Assembly (NCBI GenBank): GCA_902557235.1
Contig: CACDZR010000005.1
Span: forward strand, 16,613 to 80,612
Direction: 5' to 3'
From: an uncultured Pelagibacteraceae bacterium
GTDB lineage: Bacteria > Pseudomonadota > Alphaproteobacteria > Pelagibacterales > Pelagibacteraceae
DNA: 64,000 nt
The notes under the pieces were generated by a model. It saw only the letters and a program-made list of their open reading frames with translations. It searched no databases and had not been told where the DNA came from. Both the position numbers and the translations under genes were made by a program. Of this stretch, positions 47,439 to 56,188 are shown piece after piece (position 1 is the stretch's first letter; each line of letters opens with the position of its first letter).

Positions 47439-49169
47439 ATGACTAATACAGAAATTTTAATAGATCTTTATAAAAGATATACAAAAAAACATATTAAAAA
47501 AATTTTTCTTTCTGTGTTCTTTTCTGTATTGGTTGCAGGTAGTACTGCTATGATTGCATACCTGCTTGATCCAGCAATAGAAAAAATCTTTATTGAAAAA
47601 AATCAGAAACTAATGTTAATAATTCCCATTGTTATTTTAATTACATTTGCAGTTAAGGGCACTTCACTTTATTTAGCTAAAACCTTATTAATTCAAGTTG
47701 GTGGTGAAGTTCAAAAGATTCTTCAATTACAAATTATGCAATCAATATTAAAATCAAATGTTGAAAAGATTAATAAAAAACATTCAGGAAAATTTCTATC
47801 ACACATTAATTATGACTCGGGGATGGTTATGAAGCTTGTAACCGATACAATCTTATTATTTACCAAAGATAGTTTAACATTAATTGGTCTTATAGGTGTA
47901 ATGTTTTACCAAAATTGGAAGTTAGCAATATTCGCTATTATAATGATACCTTTAGCATCTATTGCTGCAAAATCTTTGGGTAAAAGAATCGGTAAAGTTT
48001 CAACAGAATCGCAAGAAATTGCAGGTTTTTTAAGTTCATTTTTTATAGAAATTATTAAAAATCATAAAGTCATAAAAATTTTCCAAACCGAACAATATGA
48101 AAATGAAAGATTAAGTAAAATTATAAATACTTTTAAAGAAAAGGTTGTAAAAATTCAAACCGTAATGACTAGAGCTACACCAATTATGGAAACTCTGACT
48201 GGTTTAATGATTGGAGGTTTAATTTATTATTCTGGTAACTTGATTATAAAGGGAGAGTTAGAATTAAATAATTTTTTTTCATTTTTAGCAGCCATGATGT
48301 TAGCTTACCAACCTGTAAGATCATTAGCGACTTTAAATATGGGTATCCACCAAGGATTGTCGGCTGCAAAAAGGTTAATCCCGATTATTGATGAGGATAA
48401 TACTGATAAAAATTATAATAATCACCTTAAAATTGATCAAGGGAATATAAATTTTAAAGATATAAGTTTTAAATATTCTGAAGGTTTAAAAAATGTTTTA
48501 AACAAAATAAATTTAGAATTTAAAAGTGGTCAAATGACTGCATTAGTTGGTCATAGTGGTGCAGGAAAATCTACTATACTAAATTTTATTCCAAGATTTT
48601 ATGAGCCATTGAACGGAAAAATTTATGTAGACAATCAACCAATCGACGAACACTCATTATCATCTTTAAGAGAAAATATTTCATTGGTTAGTCAGGATAT
48701 ATCGTTATTTGATGATACTATTAAAAATAATATAAAGTATTCTAGACTTACAGCCTCTGATGAGGAAATCGTTGAAGCAGCAAAATTATCCAATTGCGAT
48801 GATTTTGTAATGAATATGCCAAATGGATACGACACTGTAATAGGTGAAAATGGTGTAAGATTATCTGGCGGAGAAAAACAAAGATTGTCAATTGCAAGAG
48901 CAATACTAAAAAAAAGTAAAATAATTCTATTAGATGAAGCCACCTCCTCTTTAGACGCGGAAACAGAGGATAAAATTCAAAAAGCGATTAATTATCTTAC
49001 AAAAAATAAAACAACAATCGTAATTGCTCACAGATTATCTACTGTTCTAAATTCAGACAAAATTTATGTAATAGATTCTGGAAAAGTGGTAGCAGAAGGA
49101 AATCATAATGAACTATTAAATTCTTCATCTATTTATAAAAATTTTTATGATAAGCAATTAAAATCTTAA
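47439..49169 (+). CDS. msbA: ABC exporter MsbA (lipid A/phospholipid flippase)
   Basis: A 576-residue fused half-transporter. Six membrane helices fill about 20-305 and the ATPase domain about 335-570, with Walker A GHSGAGKST (near 370), signature LSGGEKQRLSIARA, Walker B IILLDEATS and H-loop AHRLST. Its neighbours waaA, lpxK and lpxL make lipid A, which supports MsbA among look-alike exporters. The stop overlaps the waaA start by one base. Confidence 0.9.
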   Translation: MTNTEILIDLYKRYTKKHIKKIFLSVFFSVLVAGSTAMIAYLLDPAIEKIFIEKNQKLMLIIPIVILITFAVKGTSLYLAKTLLIQVGGEVQKILQLQIMQSILKSNVEKINKKHSGKFLSHINYDSGMVMKLVTDTILLFTKDSLTLIGLIGVMFYQNWKLAIFAIIMIPLASIAAKSLGKRIGKVSTESQEIAGFLSSFFIEIIKNHKVIKIFQTEQYENERLSKIINTFKEKVVKIQTVMTRATPIMETLTGLMIGGLIYYSGNLIIKGELELNNFFSFLAAMMLAYQPVRSLATLNMGIHQGLSAAKRLIPIIDEDNTDKNYNNHLKIDQGNINFKDISFKYSEGLKNVLNKINLEFKSGQMTALVGHSGAGKSTILNFIPRFYEPLNGKIYVDNQPIDEHSLSSLRENISLVSQDISLFDDTIKNNIKYSRLTASDEEIVEAAKLSNCDDFVMNMPNGYDTVIGENGVRLSGGEKQRLSIARAILKKSKIILLDEATSSLDAETEDKIQKAINYLTKNKTTIVIAHRLSTVLNSDKIYVIDSGKVVAEGNHNELLNSSSIYKNFYDKQLKS

Positions 49170-50404
49170 TGTTTTTTATTTATAAAATTTTAATTAATTT
49201 AGTATTTTTTTTTTCTCCAATAATTATTATTTTTCGAATATTCAAGGGTAAGGAAGACTTATTTAGATTTAAGGAAAAAATAGGTTTTTTCTCAAAAAAA
49301 AGAAAAGAAGGGAAATTGATTTGGTTTCATGGAGCCAGCGTAGGTGAAATCCAAAGTATTATTCCATTAGTAGAAAGATTTGAAAAAAATAAGAAAATTA
49401 AACAGATTTTAATTACGTCTAATACTGTAAGTTCATCGTTTATAATTAAAAATTTAAAATTAAAAAAAACAATACATCAATTTTTTCCTATTGATTGTAA
49501 CTTTATTTCCAAAAGGTTTTTAAATTATTGGAAACCTTCAAGGGTTTTTTTTATAGACTCTGAAATTTGGCCCAATACTATAAATAACTTATATAAAAGA
49601 AATACGCCAATATTTATTCTTAACGGACGAATCACGAAAAAATCATTTAATCGATGGAAAGTTTTTTCTTCTTTTGCAAAATCAATCTTTAGTAAATTTG
49701 ATTTATGTCTTTCATCAAATATTGAAACAAAAAAATATTTGAAAAAATTAGGGGTAAAAAATATAAAAACAATTGGTAATCTAAAATTTAGTCAATCCGA
49801 AAATGAAAAAACTAACTTAAATAAAAACCTGGTGAATTTAATTAACTCAAGGAAAACATGGTGTGCATCTAGTACTCACTATAATGAAGAAAAGTTTTGT
49901 GGAATAGCACACATAAAATTGAAAAAAAAATTCAAAAACCTGTTAACGATAATTATTCCAAGGCACATTAACAGAATTAATGCAATTAAGACAGAACTCA
50001 ATACCTTAAATCTAAAAGTTCATTTAGATGAACCTAAAAAGAAAATTGACCCTAATACAGATATTTATCTAGTAAATTCTTATGGAAAAACAAAATTGTT
50101 CTACAAAGTCTGTAAAAATATTTTTCTAGGAGGATCATTAATTAAACATGGTGGTCAAAACCCATTAGAAGCAACTAGATATGGTTGTAAAGTTTTGCAT
50201 GGTCCAAATGTTTCAAATTTTAGAGAAATTTATAGATTTCTTAATAAAAAAAATTTATCAAGAAAAATAACTAATCAAGATCAACTAATTAACTATATCA
50301 TCAAATATTTTAATTCCAAAAATAACTCAAAAAAAATAATTAAGGATTTACATTTGATAGGAATAGATATTTTAAATAAAACCTATAAAGAAATTAATAA
50401 ATGA
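49169..50404 (+). CDS. waaA: 3-deoxy-D-manno-octulosonic acid (Kdo) transferase
   Basis: A 411-residue GT-B glycosyltransferase with an N-terminal membrane helix. LIWFHGASVGEIQSIIPL (near 51) is the family motif, and SSTHYNEE and GGSLIKHGGQNPLEATRYG are the C-terminal donor-site signatures. It adds Kdo to lipid IVA. It overlaps lpxK as ATGA. Confidence 0.94.
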   Translation: MFFIYKILINLVFFFSPIIIIFRIFKGKEDLFRFKEKIGFFSKKRKEGKLIWFHGASVGEIQSIIPLVERFEKNKKIKQILITSNTVSSSFIIKNLKLKKTIHQFFPIDCNFISKRFLNYWKPSRVFFIDSEIWPNTINNLYKRNTPIFILNGRITKKSFNRWKVFSSFAKSIFSKFDLCLSSNIETKKYLKKLGVKNIKTIGNLKFSQSENEKTNLNKNLVNLINSRKTWCASSTHYNEEKFCGIAHIKLKKKFKNLLTIIIPRHINRINAIKTELNTLNLKVHLDEPKKKIDPNTDIYLVNSYGKTKLFYKVCKNIFLGGSLIKHGGQNPLEATRYGCKVLHGPNVSNFREIYRFLNKKNLSRKITNQDQLINYIIKYFNSKNNSKKIIKDLHLIGIDILNKTYKEINK

Positions 50405-51358
50405 TTTTAAAAAAACCAAAATTTTGGGATTTAAAAAAACCAAATTTTTTTGCGTATTTACTTTATCCTTTTACAATATTTGTTGAAATCAATAATATTA
50501 TCTCCACTCTTATACCAAAAAAAAAATTCACTGAAATAAAAACTTTATGTGTTGGAAACTTATATGTTGGGGGTACTGGAAAAACTCCAACTTCATTACT
50601 TCTATACAATCTTTTAAAGAAAATGAATATTAATCCGGTAACTGCAAAAAAATTTTATAATAATCAAATGGACGAACAAAAAACTTCTTGAAGATAATTC
50701 AAATTTCATCTCACTAACTGATAGAAAAAAAATAGTTAAAAAAGCTATTGAGATGAAATTTGATATGATAATTTTTGATGATGGACTTCAAGAAAAGTGG
50801 ATCGATTATGATATAAAGTTTGCTTGTTTTGATAGTGAGAAATGGATTGGAAACGGTCATTTAATACCCTCTGGACCATTAAGAGAAAAACTAGATACTA
50901 TAAAAAACTATCATGGAATATTTTTAAAAACAGTTAATGAGAACTCAAATTTAGATTATATTTTTAATAAAATCAGAAATATAAATCCAAATATTGAGAT
51001 TTTTGAGACAAATATTGAAATTAAAAATATCAATCAATTTAATATTGATAAAAATCATATTATTTTTTCAGGAATTGGAAATCCGGATAGTTTCAAAAAG
51101 TTACTACTTAAAAATCAATTTAAAATAATTGAGGAGATTACTTTTCCAGATCATTATAATTATCAAGATAAAGATATTTCAGAAATCATAAGTAAAGCAA
51201 ATTCCAATAATGCTGAAATCATTACAACTGAAAAAGATTTCAAAAGAATTCCTCAAAATTTTAAAGAAAAAATTAATTTTTTAGAAATAAATATCCAAAT
51301 TAAGGATGAAACTAAGCTTGTTCAATTTTTAAAAACCAAAATAAATGAAATTAATTAA
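50401..51358 (+). pseudogene. lpxK: Tetraacyldisaccharide 4'-kinase LpxK, frameshifted
   Basis: The first frame (50401-50691) has the P-loop GNLYVGGTGKTPTS near 56 and stops at MDEQKTS. The next frame (through 50753-51358) gives LLEDNSNFISL, then FDDGLQEKWIDYD, SGPLREKL, GIGNPDSFKKLL and TTEKDFKRIP, all LpxK blocks. Removing one A from the A6 run at 50678-50683 restores a single ORF of about 318 residues. The kinase phosphorylates the 4' position of lipid A and is normally needed when lipid A is made. A consensus error or a tolerated slippage site is more likely than loss, as all flanking genes are intact. Confidence 0.88.
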
Positions 51359-52211
51359 ATATTTTATACAGTTTATTTTAATTATTTTTTTATTTTTATT
51401 ATTTAAGATTTTAAGATTGAAACTATCGAAATCTTTTTCAAGTTTTATTTTCAAAACAATTGGCCCTCATTTTAGATCAAAAAAAATTTCTCATTCTAAT
51501 TTAACTATAGCTTTCCCTAAATTAGATGAAAATGAAAAAGATAAAATTGTAAACGATATGTGGGCTACTTATGGTAAAATCTTTGCTGAATATATTTTTA
51601 TAAAAAATTTCAGGCAATCTCCTAAATTTTCAAAAAAAATTATTATAGAAAATCAAAAAATCTTAGAAAAAATTAAGCAAAAAAATACTCCAGTAATCTT
51701 TATATCGGGACATTTTGATAATTTTGAATTAATGGCAATGCATATTGAAAAGTCTGGTGTTGATTTAGCTGCAATTTATAGACCTTTGAATAATAAATTT
51801 CTAAATCCGCTAATGGAAAATATAAGAAAAAATTATATTTGCAAAAAACAAATTCAAAAAGGAATTTCTGGTACAAAGCAGTTACTAAGAGAATTCAAAA
51901 ATGGGACGTCTATTGCTTTAATGATTGATCAAAGAGTTTCTGAAGGAATAAAATGTGATTTTTTTGGTCAAGAGGCTCTCACGACTACAATACCAGCTCA
52001 GTTTATCAAAAAATTTAATGCTGAAGTAGTTCCTATTAGTATTGAAAGATTAACAGATGATAATTTTAAAATTAAAATTTTTGATAATATTCAATTTTCT
52101 AAAAGTGACTCTGTTGAAAAAATTACACTGGAACTAAATAAAATTTTAGAAAAAATGATTATCGCAAACCCAAAACAATGGATTTGGACACATAATAGAT
52201 GGAAAATATAA
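51345..52211 (+). CDS. Lipid A late acyltransferase (LpxL/HtrB family)
   Basis: A 288-residue membrane acyltransferase. An N-terminal helix (about 6-24) is followed by the catalytic HX4D/E motif GHFDNFELMAMHI (near 125) and ALMIDQRVSEGIKCDFFGQEALTT (near 187). It adds a secondary acyl chain to the Kdo-lipid A precursor made by the preceding genes. It starts 14 bases inside the end of lpxK. Confidence 0.9.
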   Translation: MKLIKYFIQFILIIFLFLLFKILRLKLSKSFSSFIFKTIGPHFRSKKISHSNLTIAFPKLDENEKDKIVNDMWATYGKIFAEYIFIKNFRQSPKFSKKIIIENQKILEKIKQKNTPVIFISGHFDNFELMAMHIEKSGVDLAAIYRPLNNKFLNPLMENIRKNYICKKQIQKGISGTKQLLREFKNGTSIALMIDQRVSEGIKCDFFGQEALTTTIPAQFIKKFNAEVVPISIERLTDDNFKIKIFDNIQFSKSDSVEKITLELNKILEKMIIANPKQWIWTHNRWKI

Positions 52212-52215
52212 TGAT

Positions 52216-52404
52216 TTAGTTTTCTGATTCTCTTTTTTGATGAGCTTCCTTATACGAAAAATAGGCCTCTTGAGTTTCCACATTCCAATAGTTTAAATTA
52301 TCCAAAGAAATTTTTTTACCTGAAACTGCACATAGAACATGGTCACCATTCTCAATTATTTTGAAATTATTTGGTAAATATTTTAATTTAGCTAATTTTT
52401 TCAT
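52216..52404 (-). CDS. DUF2093 family small protein
   Basis: A 62-residue soluble protein: LKYLPNNFKIIENGDHVLCAVSGKKISLDNLNYW is the family core. The function is unknown. It often lies next to lpxK in Alphaproteobacteria, as here, though on the opposite strand. One cysteine precedes an SGK turn. It is divergent from purD by 24 bases. Confidence 0.8.
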   Translation of the reverse strand: MKKLAKLKYLPNNFKIIENGDHVLCAVSGKKISLDNLNYWNVETQEAYFSYKEAHQKRESEN

Positions 52405-52428
52405 GATTTATAGTTTATATATAATTAT

Positions 52429-53691
52429 ATGAAAGTTGGAGTAATAGGAAGCGGTGGAAGGGAGCATGCCATATGTATATCTTTAAAAAAATCAAAAAAT
52501 ATTGACAAAATTTACTGTTTTCCAGGAAATGCGGGTACTAGCTTTATTGCTGAAAATATTGAGATTGATCTGAATAATTTTGAGGAATTAAAAAGAGTTA
52601 TAGAAGAACTAGGTATAGACATAATAATAGTAGGTCCTGAAAAACCTCTGGTAGATGGAATAGTCGACTTCTTGGAACAAAATAAAATTAAAGTCTTTGG
52701 TCCAGATCGTGTTTCTTCACAGCTTGAAGGTTCAAAGATTTTCACAAAAAATTTATGTAAAAAATATAATATCCCCACTGCAAAATTTGGTGTCTTTAAT
52801 ACCATTCAAGACAGTCTTTCATTCTTAAGTGAGTGTAAATTTCCTATAGTTGTAAAGGCTGATGGTTTAGCAGCGGGTAAGGGCGTCTATATCTGTGAAA
52901 CTCATGATCAATCAAAAAAAGCAGTTGAAGAAATTTTCAATGGAAAATTTGGAGAAGCAAAACAAATTTTAATTGAGGAATTTTTAAAAGGCGAAGAAAT
53001 GAGTTTCTTTATAATTTCTGACGGTATCAGTTATAAAATATTTGGAACAGCACAAGATCACAAGCGAGCTTTGGAAGGAGATAAGGGTAAAAACACGGGA
53101 GGAATGGGGGCCTATTCACCTTCTCGATTGGAAAGTGAAAAACTGGAAAAAAAGATAATAGAAAAAATAATCGAACCAACATTAAAAGGTTTAAAAGAGA
53201 TAAAAAACAAATTTAGAGGTTTTCTATATGCGGGATTAATGATTGTAGATGGAGAGCCTTTTTTAATTGAATATAATGTAAGAATGGGTGATCCTGAATG
53301 TCAAACAATACTTCCAAGACTCAAAACCGATTTTTTAGACATTGTGGTTGCCACTGTAAATGAGGATTTAAAAAATATAAATTTAGAATGGTTTGAAGAT
53401 AAAAGCATTTGCGTTGTTTTAGCTTCAAAAGGATATCCAGATGAATTTAAAAATAATTTAGAAATAAAAGGCCTTAAAGAAATTAAGCTTCAAGATAATG
53501 AATACATTTTTCATGCGGGGACTAAAGTAAATAATTCAAAAATATACTCTAATGGTGGGAGAGTGTTAAATTTTGTAATTAAATCTGATAATTTAAAAAT
53601 TGGTAGAGATAAAGCCATAAGTTTAATTAATAAATTAAATTGGCAAAATGGATATTTTAGAAAAGATATTGGTTATAAGATTATATCGTAA
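52429..53691 (+). CDS. purD: Phosphoribosylamine-glycine ligase
   Basis: A 420-residue ATP-grasp enzyme, the second step of purine synthesis. VGSGGREHAICISL near the N-terminus, VVKADGLAAGKGV (near 140), NTGGMGAYSP and the metal site EYNVRMGDPECQ (near 283) are characteristic. Its substrate, phosphoribosylamine, derives from PRPP made by Prs at 6.4 kb. The stop overlaps the rsmD start by one base. Confidence 0.97.
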   Translation: MKVGVIGSGGREHAICISLKKSKNIDKIYCFPGNAGTSFIAENIEIDLNNFEELKRVIEELGIDIIIVGPEKPLVDGIVDFLEQNKIKVFGPDRVSSQLEGSKIFTKNLCKKYNIPTAKFGVFNTIQDSLSFLSECKFPIVVKADGLAAGKGVYICETHDQSKKAVEEIFNGKFGEAKQILIEEFLKGEEMSFFIISDGISYKIFGTAQDHKRALEGDKGKNTGGMGAYSPSRLESEKLEKKIIEKIIEPTLKGLKEIKNKFRGFLYAGLMIVDGEPFLIEYNVRMGDPECQTILPRLKTDFLDIVVATVNEDLKNINLEWFEDKSICVVLASKGYPDEFKNNLEIKGLKEIKLQDNEYIFHAGTKVNNSKIYSNGGRVLNFVIKSDNLKIGRDKAISLINKLNWQNGYFRKDIGYKIIS

Positions 53692-54251
53692 TGAGAATAA
53701 TTTCTGGGAGATTTAAAGGAAAAAAGTTATTATTACCTAAGGATAAAAACACTAGACCTTTAAAAGATTTAGTGAAAGAGTCAATTTTCAATCTTCTAGA
53801 ACATTCAAAAAAAATGAATGTAAATTTAAAAAATTCTACAGTTTTAGATTTATTTTCCGGCTCTGGGTCTTTTGGAATCGAATGTTTATCAAGAGAGTCT
53901 AAATATGTATGTTTTTTTGAGAATTATTTTGAAGCAATTAAAGTATTAGAAAAAAATCTTCTTCTTTTCAAAAATGAAAAAAAATTTAAAATTTTGAAGG
54001 ATAATTGTTTTGAATATTTTGACTCTGAAAAAAAAATAGATAAAAAATTTGATATAATTTTTATTGATCCTCCTTACAAAGAAATAAAAATTAATATGTT
54101 AATTGAAAAGATTATTTTTAGAAAACTTCTTAAGAAAGACGGTATTTTAATTATTCACAGACATAAAAAAGATAAAATAGTAATAACTGAAAAAATTAAT
54201 ATTCTCGATACTCGAACTTATGGTGTCTCCAAGGTATATTTTGCTAATTAA
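53691..54251 (+). CDS. rsmD: 16S rRNA (guanine(966)-N2)-methyltransferase RsmD
   Basis: A 186-residue SAM methyltransferase. MRIISGRFKGKKL at the start, TRPLKDLVKESIFN, the SAM loop VLDLFSGSGSFGIE (near 50) and the catalytic IFIDPPYKE (near 124) define RsmD. The stop is shared with convergent pgi in TTAA. Confidence 0.94.
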   Translation: MRIISGRFKGKKLLLPKDKNTRPLKDLVKESIFNLLEHSKKMNVNLKNSTVLDLFSGSGSFGIECLSRESKYVCFFENYFEAIKVLEKNLLLFKNEKKFKILKDNCFEYFDSEKKIDKKFDIIFIDPPYKEIKINMLIEKIIFRKLLKKDGILIIHRHKKDKIVITEKINILDTRTYGVSKVYFAN

Positions 54252-55405
54252 GATCTTTTTAAAAGTTTTTTTGTTTCTATTTTAATAAGTTCAACAGCTG
54301 GTTGATCGTAAGGGTTTATTTTCAAAGCCCTAGCTAAAAGAATTGTTTCTAAAATAAAATATGTAAATAATTCACCTAGCACTTCTTCATTTTTAGATTT
54401 TATAAAAAAACTTCTAAATGGTATATTTTTTTTTTGGAAAACTTTTTTTGTTGCTAGGATTTTGGAGTAAAGGATATCACCTAGATCCTTTCTTTTTAAA
54501 AATTTTAAAGAACCAGGAATCATATCTTGATTTAATTTTGGGTAATTTCGATCCTTCGTATAAAAAAATGTGTAAAAATTGTTTTTATTACCATCCAAAT
54601 ATAACTGCATTAAACTATGATTATCTTTAGGCATATTTGATATTATTGGAAAAATGCCATTTTCTTTTTTTCCTAAACTTTCGGCTACTAATTGTTGATA
54701 CCATTTTAAAAAATTATTCGCAGTTTCATCATAACTGAGGATTACTGAATTAAATTTTTTTCTTTTAACTAACTCTAAAATATTTGAAACATTAATTATG
54801 ATTGAATTTAAAAATTTCTTATTGGCCACTAAATTATTAAATTTTTTAAATTTCATAGTGTCCAACCCCATTAACTCTGCTGGTAACATGCCAACCTCTG
54901 ATAAAACTGAATATCTTCCACCAATAAAGTTATTATGATCAATAATATCCGCTCTTAGCTTCATACTTATTTCTCTTAAAATACTATCTTTTTTATCTGA
55001 AACTAAAATATTCTTATCATTTTTTTTAATATATAAATTAGAGTTAACAATTGTCTCTAACGTATTTCCAGATTTTGAGATTACTAAATTAAGATAATTT
55101 TTTTTTGGAAATATTTTTTTTTGATTTAGATTTTCAAGAAAATAAAAATTTTTATTTATTTTATGTTTTAAAAAATCATAAATTGCCATTGTTCCTAAAG
55201 AGGATCCTCCCATACCAAAAACTCTAATATCTTTATATTTTTTATATTTTTTAATAGATTTTTTTGTATAGCTGTATTTGTAGTTTTTTGATAAAGAATT
55301 TATAACTTCACTTTTCGAGGAAATTAAATCTTTTAAAAATTTTTTTAATTTTAAATTTACTTTTTTATTTATAAAATTTTCAAAAATAAGATTTTTGGTT
55401 GACAT
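54248..55405 (-). CDS. pgi: Glucose-6-phosphate isomerase, short form
   Basis: A 385-residue SIS-domain isomerase, shorter than the ~550 residues of enterobacterial Pgi. RVFGMGGSSLGTMAIYDFL (near 62), ISKSGNTLETIVNS (near 111) and GGRYSVLSEVGMLP (near 163) are the sugar-phosphate binding blocks. It interconverts glucose-6-phosphate and fructose-6-phosphate. Its start directly overlaps the lipoprotein gene stop on the minus strand. Confidence 0.88.
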   Translation of the reverse strand: MSTKNLIFENFINKKVNLKLKKFLKDLISSKSEVINSLSKNYKYSYTKKSIKKYKKYKDIRVFGMGGSSLGTMAIYDFLKHKINKNFYFLENLNQKKIFPKKNYLNLVISKSGNTLETIVNSNLYIKKNDKNILVSDKKDSILREISMKLRADIIDHNNFIGGRYSVLSEVGMLPAELMGLDTMKFKKFNNLVANKKFLNSIIINVSNILELVKRKKFNSVILSYDETANNFLKWYQQLVAESLGKKENGIFPIISNMPKDNHSLMQLYLDGNKNNFYTFFYTKDRNYPKLNQDMIPGSLKFLKRKDLGDILYSKILATKKVFQKKNIPFRSFFIKSKNEEVLGELFTYFILETILLARALKINPYDQPAVELIKIETKKLLKRS

Positions 55406-55716
55406 TATTGTTTTTGGATTTTTTCTGAAATACTTTTTTTAATATTAGATTTTGATGAATTCTGATTATTATCCTCCTCTGCACTATTTTGATTTCCATC
55501 AAACACAGATTTTATATTAATATCTTTATCTGTAGTTTCGGGTTGCTCATTAGGTTTTGGTAATTTAGAAAAGTCTGGTGGTAAAACCAAAGGATCTTTT
55601 TTTTCTATTAAAAATTCCTCACCTGAAGTAGCCTTCTTTTGTAGTTTGAAACCTCCACAAGAAAATAAAAATGAGGATAATGCCAAGATTAGGAAAGTAT
55701 TATAAATAAATCTCAT
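55405..55716 (-). CDS. Small lipoprotein, DUF3035/BamF-like
   Basis: A 103-residue protein with a lipobox (SSFLFSCGGF, Cys near 20) and the motif EEFLIEKKDPLVLPPDF (near 33-49) that I recognise from DUF3035 proteins, called BamF where found with the outer-membrane assembly machine. The C-terminal half is polar and probably disordered. It sits directly after lspA, the enzyme that would process it. The assignment rests on one short motif. Confidence 0.65.
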   Translation of the reverse strand: MRFIYNTFLILALSSFLFSCGGFKLQKKATSGEEFLIEKKDPLVLPPDFSKLPKPNEQPETTDKDINIKSVFDGNQNSAEEDNNQNSSKSNIKKSISEKIQKQ

Positions 55717-56187
55717 TTAAATTTTTTTACCAAAGATTTCAAAACATATTAAAAAAATTATGCCAATAGTGATAAATATATCAGCAACATTAAATATAAA
55801 CCAATGAAAATTGTTAATATGTATATCTATAAAATCTGGCACCGCAGAGTAAAATATTCTGTCAAAAATATTTCCGAGAGAACCACCTATAATCATCATA
55901 TAACTTAATTTTTCAAATCCACTAGATCTAAACATTAGCCAAATAATGATGACGGTTATTAGGCAAATAAAGATTGTTAGAAAATTATAATATAGTTTTT
56001 CATCAAAAGAAAATAAACCAAAAGCAATACCTTCGTTCCAAATCAAATTAAAATTTAAAAAAGATGTAACACTAATGCCATATTGTTCATAAGTTTCTGG
56101 AGAACTAATGATCAATAATTTACTAATTCGATCAATTAAAAAAATAAAAATAATTATAGAAAAATCTACTAAATGTTTTTTTAACAT
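55717..56187 (-). CDS. lspA: Lipoprotein signal peptidase
   Basis: A 156-residue membrane aspartyl protease that cleaves diacylglyceryl-prolipoproteins. Four helices are visible; the catalytic pair is in GGSLGNIFDRIF and FNVADIFITIG, with NEGIAFGLF also conserved. I choose ATG 56187, one base from the ileS stop; the ORF track start lies 30 codons upstream inside ileS. ileS-lspA is a frequent pairing. Confidence 0.94.
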   Translation of the reverse strand: MLKKHLVDFSIIIFIFLIDRISKLLIISSPETYEQYGISVTSFLNFNLIWNEGIAFGLFSFDEKLYYNFLTIFICLITVIIIWLMFRSSGFEKLSYMMIIGGSLGNIFDRIFYSAVPDFIDIHINNFHWFIFNVADIFITIGIIFLICFEIFGKKI

Positions 56188-56188
56188 T

